A stretch of DNA of 11,445 nt from JBAYSY01 sp041675885. GTDB lineage: Bacteria > Pseudomonadota > Alphaproteobacteria > Rhodobacterales > Rhodobacteraceae. Of the stretch, positions 5,995 through 11,445 are shown piece after piece. How positions within the stretch are numbered: position 1 is the stretch's first letter; each line of letters opens with the position of its first letter. The notes under the pieces were generated by a model. It was given only the letters and a program-made list of their open reading frames with translations, searched no databases and was not told the origin of the DNA. The stretch is from contig JBAYSY010000065.1 of NCBI GenBank assembly GCA_041675885.1, forward strand, positions 1 through 11,445, written 5' to 3'. The position numbers were made by a program, and so were the translations under genes.

Positions 5995-7086
5995 ATGTCT
6001 CAGGCGCTGGCCCGGATCGTGCCGGGACGGGACGCGGGTGGAATGCCCGCCGACCGGCCCGCGCAAGTGCTTTCGAACCGCGAAAAGGCCGCCGTCATCG
6101 TGCGGCTGCTGATGGCCGAGGGGGTGCCGTTGCCGCTCTCGTCGCTGCCGGGCGACGTGCAGGCCGCGCTGGCCGAACAGATCGCCGGGATGCGGGTGGT
6201 CGATCGCGCCACCCTGCGTGCGGTGGTCGCGGAATTCCTGACCGAGATCGAGCGATTCGGCATCGCCTTCCCCGGCGGGATCGAAGGGGCGCTGGCGCTG
6301 CTCGACGGCCATATCAGCGCCGATACCGCCGGGCGGCTGCGCCGTCAGGCGCGCTCCAGGCCGGGCGCGGACCCATGGGCACGGATCGGCACCACCCCGG
6401 CCGAGGGGCTGCTGGCGGTGCTGGAAGAAGAAAGCCCCGAGGTCGGCGCCGTGGTGCTGTCGAAACTGCCGGTGGCGGTGGCGGCCGACCTGCTCGGGCG
6501 GCTGCCGGGCGAACGGGCGCGGCGCCTTGCCCATGCGGTCGCGCGCACTGGCGACATCATGCCCGGGACCGTGGCCCGGATCGGCACGGCCATCGCCGCG
6601 CGGCTCGATTCGCTGCCGCCCAAAGCGTTCGAGGCAAGGCCCGACCAGCGGGTCGGCGCGATGCTGAACCTTTCGGCCGCCGCGACCCGCGACGCGCTGC
6701 TTGAAGGGTTGCAGGCCGATGACGCCGCCTTTGCCGAAAAGGTCCGCCGGGCGATCTTCACCTTCGCGCATATCCCGGCCCGGCTTGGTGCGCGCGACGT
6801 GCCGCGGGTGGTGCGCGCGCTGGACCAGCCGGTGCTGATCACCGCGCTGGCCGGGGCGACCGCCCCCGACACCGCCGCCGCGGCCGAATTCATCCTGTCG
6901 AACATGTCGCAGCGCCTCGCCGGGTCGCTGCGTGAGGAAATGGCCGGGACCGGCCCGGTACGCGGCCGCGCAGCGGAGGAGGCGATGAACGCCGTGGTCG
7001 GGGCGATCCGCAGGCTGGAAGGCGCGGGCGAGATCGAGCTGATCACCCCGGAGGAAGAGGAGGATACGGCGGATCGGGAGGGATGA
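5995..7086 (+). CDS. fliG: Flagellar motor switch protein FliG homologue (Rhodobacteraceae type)
   Basis: Predicted rotor (C-ring) protein that couples stator force to rotation and joins the switch to the MS ring. The 363-residue product has the FliG order: N-terminal domain from about residue 26 (LSNREKAAVIVRLL), middle domain around 143-190, and a C-terminal torque domain at about 245-345. The strongest match is C-terminal: DVPRVVRALDQPVLITAL, then FILSNMSQR (NMSQR at 303-307), LREEM and a final IRRLEGAGEIEL. The usual EHPQ motif of the middle domain is ESPE here (residues 146-149), so the surface that contacts FliM and neighbouring FliG is altered. The end is an acidic tail. I chose ATG 5995 because AAGGGG (5982-5987) is 7 bases upstream; ATG 5989 would be too close to it, and TTG 5962 has no site. 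No other flagellar gene is nearby. A near-consensus CtrA site precedes it. Confidence 0.82.
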   Translation: MSQALARIVPGRDAGGMPADRPAQVLSNREKAAVIVRLLMAEGVPLPLSSLPGDVQAALAEQIAGMRVVDRATLRAVVAEFLTEIERFGIAFPGGIEGALALLDGHISADTAGRLRRQARSRPGADPWARIGTTPAEGLLAVLEEESPEVGAVVLSKLPVAVAADLLGRLPGERARRLAHAVARTGDIMPGTVARIGTAIAARLDSLPPKAFEARPDQRVGAMLNLSAAATRDALLEGLQADDAAFAEKVRRAIFTFAHIPARLGARDVPRVVRALDQPVLITALAGATAPDTAAAAEFILSNMSQRLAGSLREEMAGTGPVRGRAAEEAMNAVVGAIRRLEGAGEIELITPEEEEDTADREG

Positions 7087-7092
7087 TCGAAG

Positions 7093-7109
7093 CGGCCGCC
7101 CCGGGGCCG
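7093..7109. terminator. Short inverted repeat in the convergent fliG/ccdA gap
   Basis: CGGCC (7093-7097) and GGCCG (7105-7109) flank a GC-only loop in the 23-base gap between the two convergent genes. It could pause polymerase from both sides, but there is no T-run on either strand, so this is a weak call. Confidence 0.25.
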
Positions 7110-7859
7110 TCAGCCAAGCCTGGCCAGCCCCGGAAAGGTTTCAAGCAACCACCAGGAGAATTCCGAGAAGGCGCCGGTGACCAGCGCCACGCCGACAAGG
7201 ATCAGCAGGCCGCCGCTGACCCGCTCGATCGTGCGCATGTGTCGCTTGAGCCGGTTCATCAGCCCCATGGAGCGGTCGATGAACATGGCCGCAAGCAGGA
7301 AGGGTATCCCCAGCCCCGCCGCATAGATCCCCAGCAGCGTGGTGCCGCGCGTCACCGATGCCTCGTTCGCGGCAAGCGTCAGGATCGCGCCCAGTTGCGG
7401 GCCGATGCAGGGTGTCCAGCCGAAGGCGAAGGCCAGCCCCAGCAGATAGGCCCCGAAGGCCGAGCCGCCCCGGTCGCCCGCATCCATCCGCGCCTCGCGG
7501 TCCAGGATCGGGATGCGGAACACCCCGAGGAAATGCAGCCCGAACACGATCACGACCACCCCGGCGATCCGGACGAACCATTCCTGATTCTGAAGGAAGA
7601 ACATCCCCATCATCGAGGCGGTGAAACCGAGGAACAGGAAGACCGTCGAAAGCCCCAGCACGAAGAACAGCGCGGGCAGCACCGCCCGGCCGCGCGCCTC
7701 GCCGCCCTGCATCTCGGCCATGCGGATGCCGCCCATATAGGCGAGATAGGGCGGCACGATCGGCAGCACGCAGGGCGACAGGAACGACAGCACCCCGGCC
7801 AGCATCGCCACCCCCATCGCGGGCAGCATCGCAGCATCAAAGAGATCGATTCCGAACAT
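7110..7859 (-). CDS. ccdA: Cytochrome c biogenesis protein CcdA, transmembrane electron carrier
   Basis: Inner-membrane protein of the DsbD/CcdA family that passes electrons from cytoplasmic thioredoxin to periplasmic thiol proteins such as CcmG, keeping apocytochrome c cysteines reduced for haem attachment. The 249-residue product is almost entirely hydrophobic, consistent with about six membrane helices. The two redox cysteines are in their family motifs: Cys30 in LSFLSPCVLPIVPPYL and Cys151 in FGWTPCIGP. Typical length for a stand-alone CcdA without the periplasmic domains of DsbD. The start at 7859 is favoured by GGGGG (7866-7870) six bases upstream; a TTG at 7877 would only add six residues. 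It lies downstream of rne on the same strand, but a strong terminator lies between them, so it should have its own promoter in 7860-8009. I found no convincing promoter boxes there. Confidence 0.94.
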   Translation of the reverse strand: MFGIDLFDAAMLPAMGVAMLAGVLSFLSPCVLPIVPPYLAYMGGIRMAEMQGGEARGRAVLPALFFVLGLSTVFLFLGFTASMMGMFFLQNQEWFVRIAGVVVIVFGLHFLGVFRIPILDREARMDAGDRGGSAFGAYLLGLAFAFGWTPCIGPQLGAILTLAANEASVTRGTTLLGIYAAGLGIPFLLAAMFIDRSMGLMNRLKRHMRTIERVSGGLLILVGVALVTGAFSEFSWWLLETFPGLARLG

Positions 7860-8009
7860 CCGGCACCCCCGTTTCAACTTTTGCCATAGCGCAAGGGCGC
7901 GGCGGCGTCACGGGGCGCGTGGCTCACATTGGCGTGGCGGGGCGTGGGGGTTTGTCGCAGGGCCGCGCGGACGGCGGATCCGGGCGGGGCGGCGGGGCGC
8001 CCGGGGCGG

Positions 8010-8036
8010 AAAAGGGCGGGCGATTTCGCCCACCCC
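8010..8036 (-). terminator. Intrinsic terminator of rne
   Basis: On the minus strand, GGGTGGGCG, loop AAAT, CGCCCGCCC is followed directly by TTTT (plus-strand stem 8014-8022 and 8027-8035, A-run 8010-8013). The stem has nine pairs with one G-T wobble and begins 15 bases after the rne stop. This is the clearest intrinsic terminator in the window and separates rne from ccdA. Confidence 0.8.
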
Positions 8037-8049
8037 TGTCTTCATCGCA

Positions 8050-10980
8050 TCAGCGGCCGAGCGACCACCAGCCGCGCCGCTTGGGCCGGTCGGCTTCCGC
8101 TTCCGCTTCCGCTTCCGCTTCCGCTTCGGACCCTGCCCCGGCTTCGGTCACAGGCTCCGCCGGAGTCGGAGCCGGGGTTTCGGCGGCCACCGGCTCGGGC
8201 GCGGCTTCGGCCACCGGCTCGGGGGCGGCATCCGCTTTCGCAGCCACCGGCGCCGGGGCTTCGACGGCTTCCACCACCGGCTCCGCCGGTGTTGCCGGTT
8301 CCGCAGGCGTCTCCAGCGGTGCCTCGGCGGCTGCCGCATCGGCTGCGGGTTTCTTCTTCGCCGGGGCGCGGCGGCGGACGGGTTTGGCCGGAGCGGCCTC
8401 CGCTTCGGCGGCCGCAGGTTCGGCTGCGGCTTCCGGGGCCGGTTCCGGTTCAGCCGCAGGCCCCACCTCAGCCGTTTTCGCGGCGGGCTTGCGGCGGGTG
8501 CGGGTGCGCCTGGGTGCGGGGGCGGCTTCCGGGGCGGCTTCGGCCTCGGGGGCCTCCGCCGCCACGGTCTCCGCCACCGCCACGACCTCCACCGGAGCCC
8601 CGGTGGTCTCTACCGCCTCGACCTCCGGCGCCACCTCAGCGGCGGCCTCATCGCCGCCGTCCCCGTCGGTCTCGCCGGTCCCGTCGTCGCCATCATCCTC
8701 GCTGTCGTCGTCGTCATAGCCGTCTCCGGCCTGTGCCGTGCGACCGGCTTCACCGCCGGTGTCACCGTTGCCGCTGCGCCGGCGGCGGCGGCGGCGGCGT
8801 TTGCGGCGGGTGCCGCCCTCGCCATCGCCCCCGGTTTCGGTCTCGGTCTCGGCAGCCTCGGCGGCGGGGGCCGGCACCTCTTCCTCGGTCACCACCTCGT
8901 CTTCCTCGACCAGGTCGGGCATTGCCGTGGTGTCGATCGACACCACCGGGCTTTGCGGCGCCACCACGCGGGTTGCGATCTTGAACTTCTCGATGGTGAA
9001 ATCCGGGCTGACCATCGCCGGATCGGATTCGAGCCGCACCGCCATGCCGTAGCGCGCTTCGATCTGGGCGATATGTTCGCGCTTGACGTTGATCAGGTAG
9101 TTCACGATCCCCACCGGCGCGCGCAACAGCACCTCGCGCGAGCGTTTGCGGGTGCCCTCTTCCTCCAGCGCGCGCAGGATCGACAGCGCCTGGCTGTCCT
9201 CGGACCGGATCAACCCGGTGCCGTGGCAATGCGAACAGGGCTGGGTGGTGGATTCCAGCATCCCCGGCCGCAGCCGCTGGCGCGACATCTCCAGCAGGCC
9301 GAAGCCCGAGATCCGCCCGACCTGGATCCTTGCCCGGTCGGTCTTGAGCTTGTCCTTCAGGCGTTTCTCGACCGAAGCGTTGTTCTTGCGCTCCTCCATG
9401 TCGATGAAGTCGATCACGATCAGCCCCGCAAGGTCGCGCAGCCGCAACTGCCGGGCCACCTCGTCGCAGGCTTCGAGGTTGGTCTTGAGCGCGGTTTCCT
9501 CGATCGAGCCTTCCTTGGTCGCCCGGCCCGAGTTCACGTCGATGGCCACCAGCGCCTCGGTCACGCCGATCACGATGTAACCGCCGGATTTCAGCTGCAC
9601 CACCGGGTTGAACATCGCCGCAAGGTAGCTTTCCACCTGATAGCGGGCGAAGAGCGGCATCTGTTCGGCGTAGGGCTGCACGTTCTTCGCGTGGGACGGC
9701 ATGATCATCTTCATGAAGTCCTTGGCGGCACGGTAGCCCTCGGCCCCCTCGACCAGAACCTCGTCGATCTCGCGGTTGTAAAGGTCGCGGATCGACCGCT
9801 TGATCAGGTCGCCCTCCTCGTAGATCGGCGCGGGCGCGATGGACTTGAGCGTAAGCTCGCGCACCTGTTCCCACAGCCGCATCAGGTATTCGTAGTCGCG
9901 CTTGATCTCGGCCTTGGTGCGCTTGGCCCCCGCGGTGCGGATGATCAGCCCCGCGCCCTCGGGCACCTCGATTTCCGCGGCGATTTCCTTGAGTTTCTTG
10001 CGGTCGGGCGCATTGGTGATCTTGCGGCTGATGCCGCCGCCCCGGGCGGTGTTGGGCATCAGCACGCAGTAGCGGCCCGCCAGCGACAGGTAGGTCGTGA
10101 GCGCCGCGCCCTTGTTGCCGCGTTCCTCCTTGACCACCTGCACCAGCATGATCTGCCGGACCTTGACGACCTCCTGAATCTTGTAGCGGCGCGGGCGCGG
10201 GCGGGGTGCGGCGCGGATTTCCTCGGCCACGTCCTCTTCGGCGACCGATTCGATGCCGTCGTCGTTCCCGTCGTCGGAGCCGTCGGCCCCGTCATCCGTA
10301 CTGTCGTCGGTGTCCCCGTCGGTGTCGTGGTCATCATCGCTGCCGTGGTCGTCGTCGGCCTCGCTTTCGCCGACCTCGGTATCGGGCGCGGCGTTGGTCT
10401 CTTGCGGGGTCTCTTCCGGCTGAACGGCATCGCCCGCCGGATCGGCGAGCGGCGCGACCGGATCGGCCGCATCATCGCGGGGGTCGCCCTCGAACACGGC
10501 GCTGGTCCCGGTCTCGTCGTCCAGATCGACCACATCCATGCCGCCGATCCCGGTGGCGGTCACGGCGTCGGCCGATTTCACCGCCTCGGCGGCGGCGGGC
10601 TTGCGTCCGCCCCGGCTGCGGGTGCGGCGGCGCGAACCGCCATTGCCGCCGGAACCGCCGTTGCCGTTCCCGTCATCCTCCTGGGCGCGGGCCATCGCCC
10701 GCTCCTCTTCCAGCAATGCCTTACGGTCGGCGGTCGGGATCTGGTAGTAGTCGGGGTGGATTTCCGAAAAGGCCAGAAAGCCGTGCCGGTTGCCGCCGTA
10801 ATCGACAAAGGCCGCCTGCAACGAGGGTTCGACCCGCGTTATCTTGGCGAGATAGATGTTTCCGGCCAGCTGACGCTTGGCAGCGGTCTCGAAATCGAAT
10901 TCCTCGACCTTGTTTCCATCCACCACCACGACCCGGGTTTCCTCCGGGTGGGTGGCGTCGATAAGCATTTTCTTTGCCAT
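8050..10980 (-). CDS. rne: Ribonuclease E, with large acidic insertion in the S1 domain
   Basis: Endoribonuclease that starts mRNA decay and processes rRNA and tRNA, and is the scaffold of the RNA degradosome. The 976-residue protein starts at MAKKMLIDATHPEETR; the open frame continues upstream to 11163, but only this start fits the family. The S1 domain is split: first half about 35-83, then a ~180-residue insertion with an Arg-rich patch (117-127) and an Asp-rich run (209-241), then the second half from Tyr266. Catalytic residues are Asp481 (IDVNSGRATKEG, with Asn483) and Asp524 (IVIDFIDM), the same 43-residue spacing as E. coli Asp303/Asp346. The zinc link CSHC is at 582-585. The C-terminal scaffold has an eight-arginine run (728-735), Pro/Ala/Glu-rich linkers and basic patches, and ends DRPKRRGWWSLGR, like the PNPase-binding GWW tail of Caulobacter RNase E. 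Ribosome site is weak (GGAA). Confidence 0.97.
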   Translation of the reverse strand: MAKKMLIDATHPEETRVVVVDGNKVEEFDFETAAKRQLAGNIYLAKITRVEPSLQAAFVDYGGNRHGFLAFSEIHPDYYQIPTADRKALLEEERAMARAQEDDGNGNGGSGGNGGSRRRTRSRGGRKPAAAEAVKSADAVTATGIGGMDVVDLDDETGTSAVFEGDPRDDAADPVAPLADPAGDAVQPEETPQETNAAPDTEVGESEADDDHGSDDDHDTDGDTDDSTDDGADGSDDGNDDGIESVAEEDVAEEIRAAPRPRPRRYKIQEVVKVRQIMLVQVVKEERGNKGAALTTYLSLAGRYCVLMPNTARGGGISRKITNAPDRKKLKEIAAEIEVPEGAGLIIRTAGAKRTKAEIKRDYEYLMRLWEQVRELTLKSIAPAPIYEEGDLIKRSIRDLYNREIDEVLVEGAEGYRAAKDFMKMIMPSHAKNVQPYAEQMPLFARYQVESYLAAMFNPVVQLKSGGYIVIGVTEALVAIDVNSGRATKEGSIEETALKTNLEACDEVARQLRLRDLAGLIVIDFIDMEERKNNASVEKRLKDKLKTDRARIQVGRISGFGLLEMSRQRLRPGMLESTTQPCSHCHGTGLIRSEDSQALSILRALEEEGTRKRSREVLLRAPVGIVNYLINVKREHIAQIEARYGMAVRLESDPAMVSPDFTIEKFKIATRVVAPQSPVVSIDTTAMPDLVEEDEVVTEEEVPAPAAEAAETETETGGDGEGGTRRKRRRRRRRRSGNGDTGGEAGRTAQAGDGYDDDDSEDDGDDGTGETDGDGGDEAAAEVAPEVEAVETTGAPVEVVAVAETVAAEAPEAEAAPEAAPAPRRTRTRRKPAAKTAEVGPAAEPEPAPEAAAEPAAAEAEAAPAKPVRRRAPAKKKPAADAAAAEAPLETPAEPATPAEPVVEAVEAPAPVAAKADAAPEPVAEAAPEPVAAETPAPTPAEPVTEAGAGSEAEAEAEAEAEADRPKRRGWWSLGR
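8095..8124. repeat. Hexanucleotide tandem repeat in the 3' end of rne
   Basis: Five perfect copies of TTCCGC (GCGGAA on the coding strand), flanked by degenerate copies, encode most of a six-fold Glu-Ala repeat at residues 952-963. A six-base unit keeps the frame when copies are gained or lost. The repeat lies immediately before the basic/GWW tail. Confidence 0.9.
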
Positions 10981-11013
10981 TGTGTTCCATTGCACCCACG
11001 CAATCGGGCCGGG

Positions 11014-11029
11014 CCGGAGCATGCTCCGG
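11014..11029. promoter_or_regulatory. Perfect 16-base palindrome in the rne leader
   Basis: CCGGAGCATGCTCCGG is fully self-complementary and lies 34 bases upstream of the rne start codon. It could be an operator at the DNA level or a hairpin in the rne mRNA. RNase E synthesis is autoregulated through its 5' leader in E. coli, which makes structured leader elements of interest, though no homology to that leader is claimed. Confidence 0.5.
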
Positions 11030-11083
11030 GCGGGCGGCCGGGGGAACGGGGGTGACTTGTTCGGGCGACTGCTCCGGGCGGGC
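11022..11083. repeat. 14-base direct repeat in the rne leader
   Basis: TGCTCCGGGCGGGC occurs exactly at 11022-11035 and 11070-11083, 48 bases apart. The first copy contributes half of the palindrome at 11014-11029. The other palindrome half can therefore pair with either copy, giving two alternative stems in the transcript. Confidence 0.6.
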
Positions 11084-11200
11084 ATGACAGGGCGACACCG
11101 GATCGGCGCCCTCGTCCCTGCTGCAACATCCCTTCGCGCATCATCGCGGTTTGTCCCGGGCACCGTCGGCGCCCCTTGAAAAAAGCCCGTAAGTCAATGA

Positions 11201-11227
11201 CCTTGCGAGCGAACTTGCAGCCTTGCG
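11201..11227. repeat. CCTTGCG direct repeat with 20-base period
   Basis: CCTTGCG occurs at 11201-11207 and 11221-11227, with a further CTTGC between them at 11214-11218. A 20-base period is close to two helical turns, the arrangement expected of a direct-repeat binding site for a dimeric regulator. Short, and could be chance. Confidence 0.3.
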
Positions 11228-11240
11228 GCCAATCGGTCTG

Positions 11241-11272
11241 CGACGGGGAGGGAATATCCTTCGGCCCTGTCG
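11241..11272 (+). promoter_or_regulatory. Long stem-loop in the leader of the right-edge gene
   Basis: CGACGGGG (11241-11248) pairs with CCCTGTCG (11265-11272) in eight pairs including one G-T wobble; inside, AGGGA and TCCTT can continue the helix. On the minus strand the wobble becomes an A-C mismatch, so the plus-strand transcript folds better. That favours a structured leader or small RNA read rightward. Confidence 0.4.
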
Positions 11273-11331
11273 TCAGCGAATCCTGTCACGGAGCGCGGAT
11301 GCCGGGAGGCAACCCGCCCGCGCCCGCCGAC

Positions 11332-11346
11332 CCTATCCGGGATAGG
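11332..11346. promoter_or_regulatory. 15-base palindrome overlapping a ribosome binding site
   Basis: CCTATCC-G-GGATAGG is a perfect inverted repeat with a one-base centre. Its right arm shares bases with AGGAGG (11344-11349), the ribosome site of the plus-strand start at 11359. It could act as a repressor operator or as a hairpin that partly hides the ribosome site. Confidence 0.45.
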
Positions 11347-11358
11347 AGGCAAGATTCA

Positions 11359-11445
11359 ATGGTCTATTTCATATTCCTGTCACTGGCCGCGATTTACCGG
11401 CCCGTCCCTCAGCGCCACCGCCGCGCCGCCCATTCCGCCGCCCAG
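11359..11445 (+). CDS. Candidate N-terminus of an unidentified protein, cut by window edge
   Basis: An ATG at 11359 has a full AGGAGG ribosome site (11344-11349) nine bases upstream and stays open for 29 codons to the window end. It begins MVYFIFLSLAAIYRPV, a short hydrophobic stretch, followed by an Arg/His/Ala-rich segment. An in-frame ATG at 11299 would add 20 residues. In several Rhodobacteraceae a cell-wall amidase gene diverges from rne, but this N-terminus does not look like a clear amidase signal peptide, so I do not name it. A minus-strand frame entering from the right edge and stopping at 11380 competes for the same bases. Confidence 0.35.
   Translation, partial: MVYFIFLSLAAIYRPVPQRHRRAAHSAAQ

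Larger units (their letters stand above)
10981..11358. other. Intergenic region between rne and the right-edge gene
   Basis: A 378-base stretch with no convincing gene. Its left part (10981 to about 11180) is the rne leader and is GC-rich with repeats; next to the rne start is a small hairpin, ATTGC/GCAAT (10989-11004), beside the weak ribosome site. The right part is less GC-rich and carries a direct repeat, a long hairpin and a palindrome oriented toward a candidate plus-strand gene. A TTGACT box on the minus strand (11192-11197) has no matching -10, so I cannot place the rne promoter. No tRNA cloverleaf or recognised riboswitch was found. Confidence 0.6.

Noticed and set aside
3133..6771. 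A 1212-codon open frame on the minus strand across ppiD, trpE, the small gene and fliG
   Set aside because: It lies opposite four well-supported genes, its translation is Arg/His/Gly/Gln-rich without any recognisable domain, and long antisense frames are expected in DNA this GC-rich.
7083..7889. Plus-strand frame opposite ccdA, overlapping the fliG stop
   Set aside because: The translation is a His/Gln/Arg-rich shadow of the CcdA membrane helices; both CcdA cysteine motifs confirm the minus-strand gene.
7919..8719. Plus-strand frame rich in Ser/Ala (SASASAS) opposite the 3' end of rne
   Set aside because: It is the antisense reading of the Glu/Ala/Pro-rich tail of RNase E and crosses the rne terminator; the low complexity comes from the rne repeat.
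8953..11055. A 700-codon open frame on the plus strand opposite rne
   Set aside because: It mirrors the RNase E reading frame, has no domain I recognise, and rne on the other strand is certain.
10981..11163. 61-residue N-terminal extension of RNase E
   Set aside because: The extension shows no family similarity and covers the palindrome and repeats of the leader; MAKKMLIDATHPEETR is the family-typical start.
11170..11197. TTGACT on the minus strand as the rne -35 box, with a T6 run nearby
   Set aside because: No acceptable -10 hexamer lies 15-19 bases downstream, and the T-run has no stem before it to make a terminator.
11230..11330. Possible tRNA or riboswitch in the structured intergenic DNA
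   Set aside because: No T-arm or anticodon-arm consensus and no conserved riboswitch core was found; only simple hairpins are supported.
11380..11445. Minus-strand frame entering from the right edge, containing GGGMGGAAVALRDG and stopping at 11380
   Set aside because: It could be the C-terminus of a gene, but 21 codons are too few to judge and the plus-strand frame has a strong ribosome site; left undecided.

Overview
This window comes from a GC-rich alphaproteobacterium, almost certainly a member of the Rhodobacterales (Rhodobacter/Paracoccus/roseobacter relatives). The evidence is very strong G/C bias at third codon positions, an RNase E with a long charged insertion inside its S1 domain and a C-terminal GWW motif, a stand-alone FliG of the Rhodobacteraceae type, and a membrane-anchored PpiD-like foldase placed directly before trpE.

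Layout. (1) Positions 1-2017: pdxH (minus strand, C-terminus cut by the window edge) diverges from a fabI-gpt pair on the plus strand. (2) 2018-5595: a structured 190-base intergenic region, then ppiD and trpE, which are 9 bases apart and probably cotranscribed. trpG does not follow trpE here. (3) 5596-7086: trpE 3' stem-loops, a 50-residue secreted cysteine-containing protein with its own candidate promoter and leader hairpin, then a CtrA-like site and a solitary fliG homologue. (4) 7110-10980, minus strand: rne, closed by a good intrinsic terminator, followed by ccdA, which converges on fliG with a 23-base gap. (5) 10981-11445: a 378-base intergenic region between rne and a candidate divergent plus-strand gene cut by the right edge. 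It is unusually rich in palindromes, direct repeats and hairpins.

Function. The genes are housekeeping: PLP synthesis (pdxH), fatty-acid elongation (fabI), purine salvage (gpt), envelope protein folding (ppiD), the first step of tryptophan synthesis (trpE), flagellar motor switching (fliG), transmembrane electron delivery for cytochrome c maturation (ccdA) and RNA decay (rne). I see no mobile element, CRISPR array, tRNA, rRNA or defence system, and nothing that convincingly amounts to a new multi-gene system.

The points most worth a second look are regulatory or structural: a near-consensus CtrA site before fliG, the small secreted protein, mutually exclusive hairpins in the rne leader, a palindrome overlapping the ribosome binding site of the edge gene, and the RNase E insertion and C-terminal repeat. 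All calls come from reading the sequence; no database or folding program was used.
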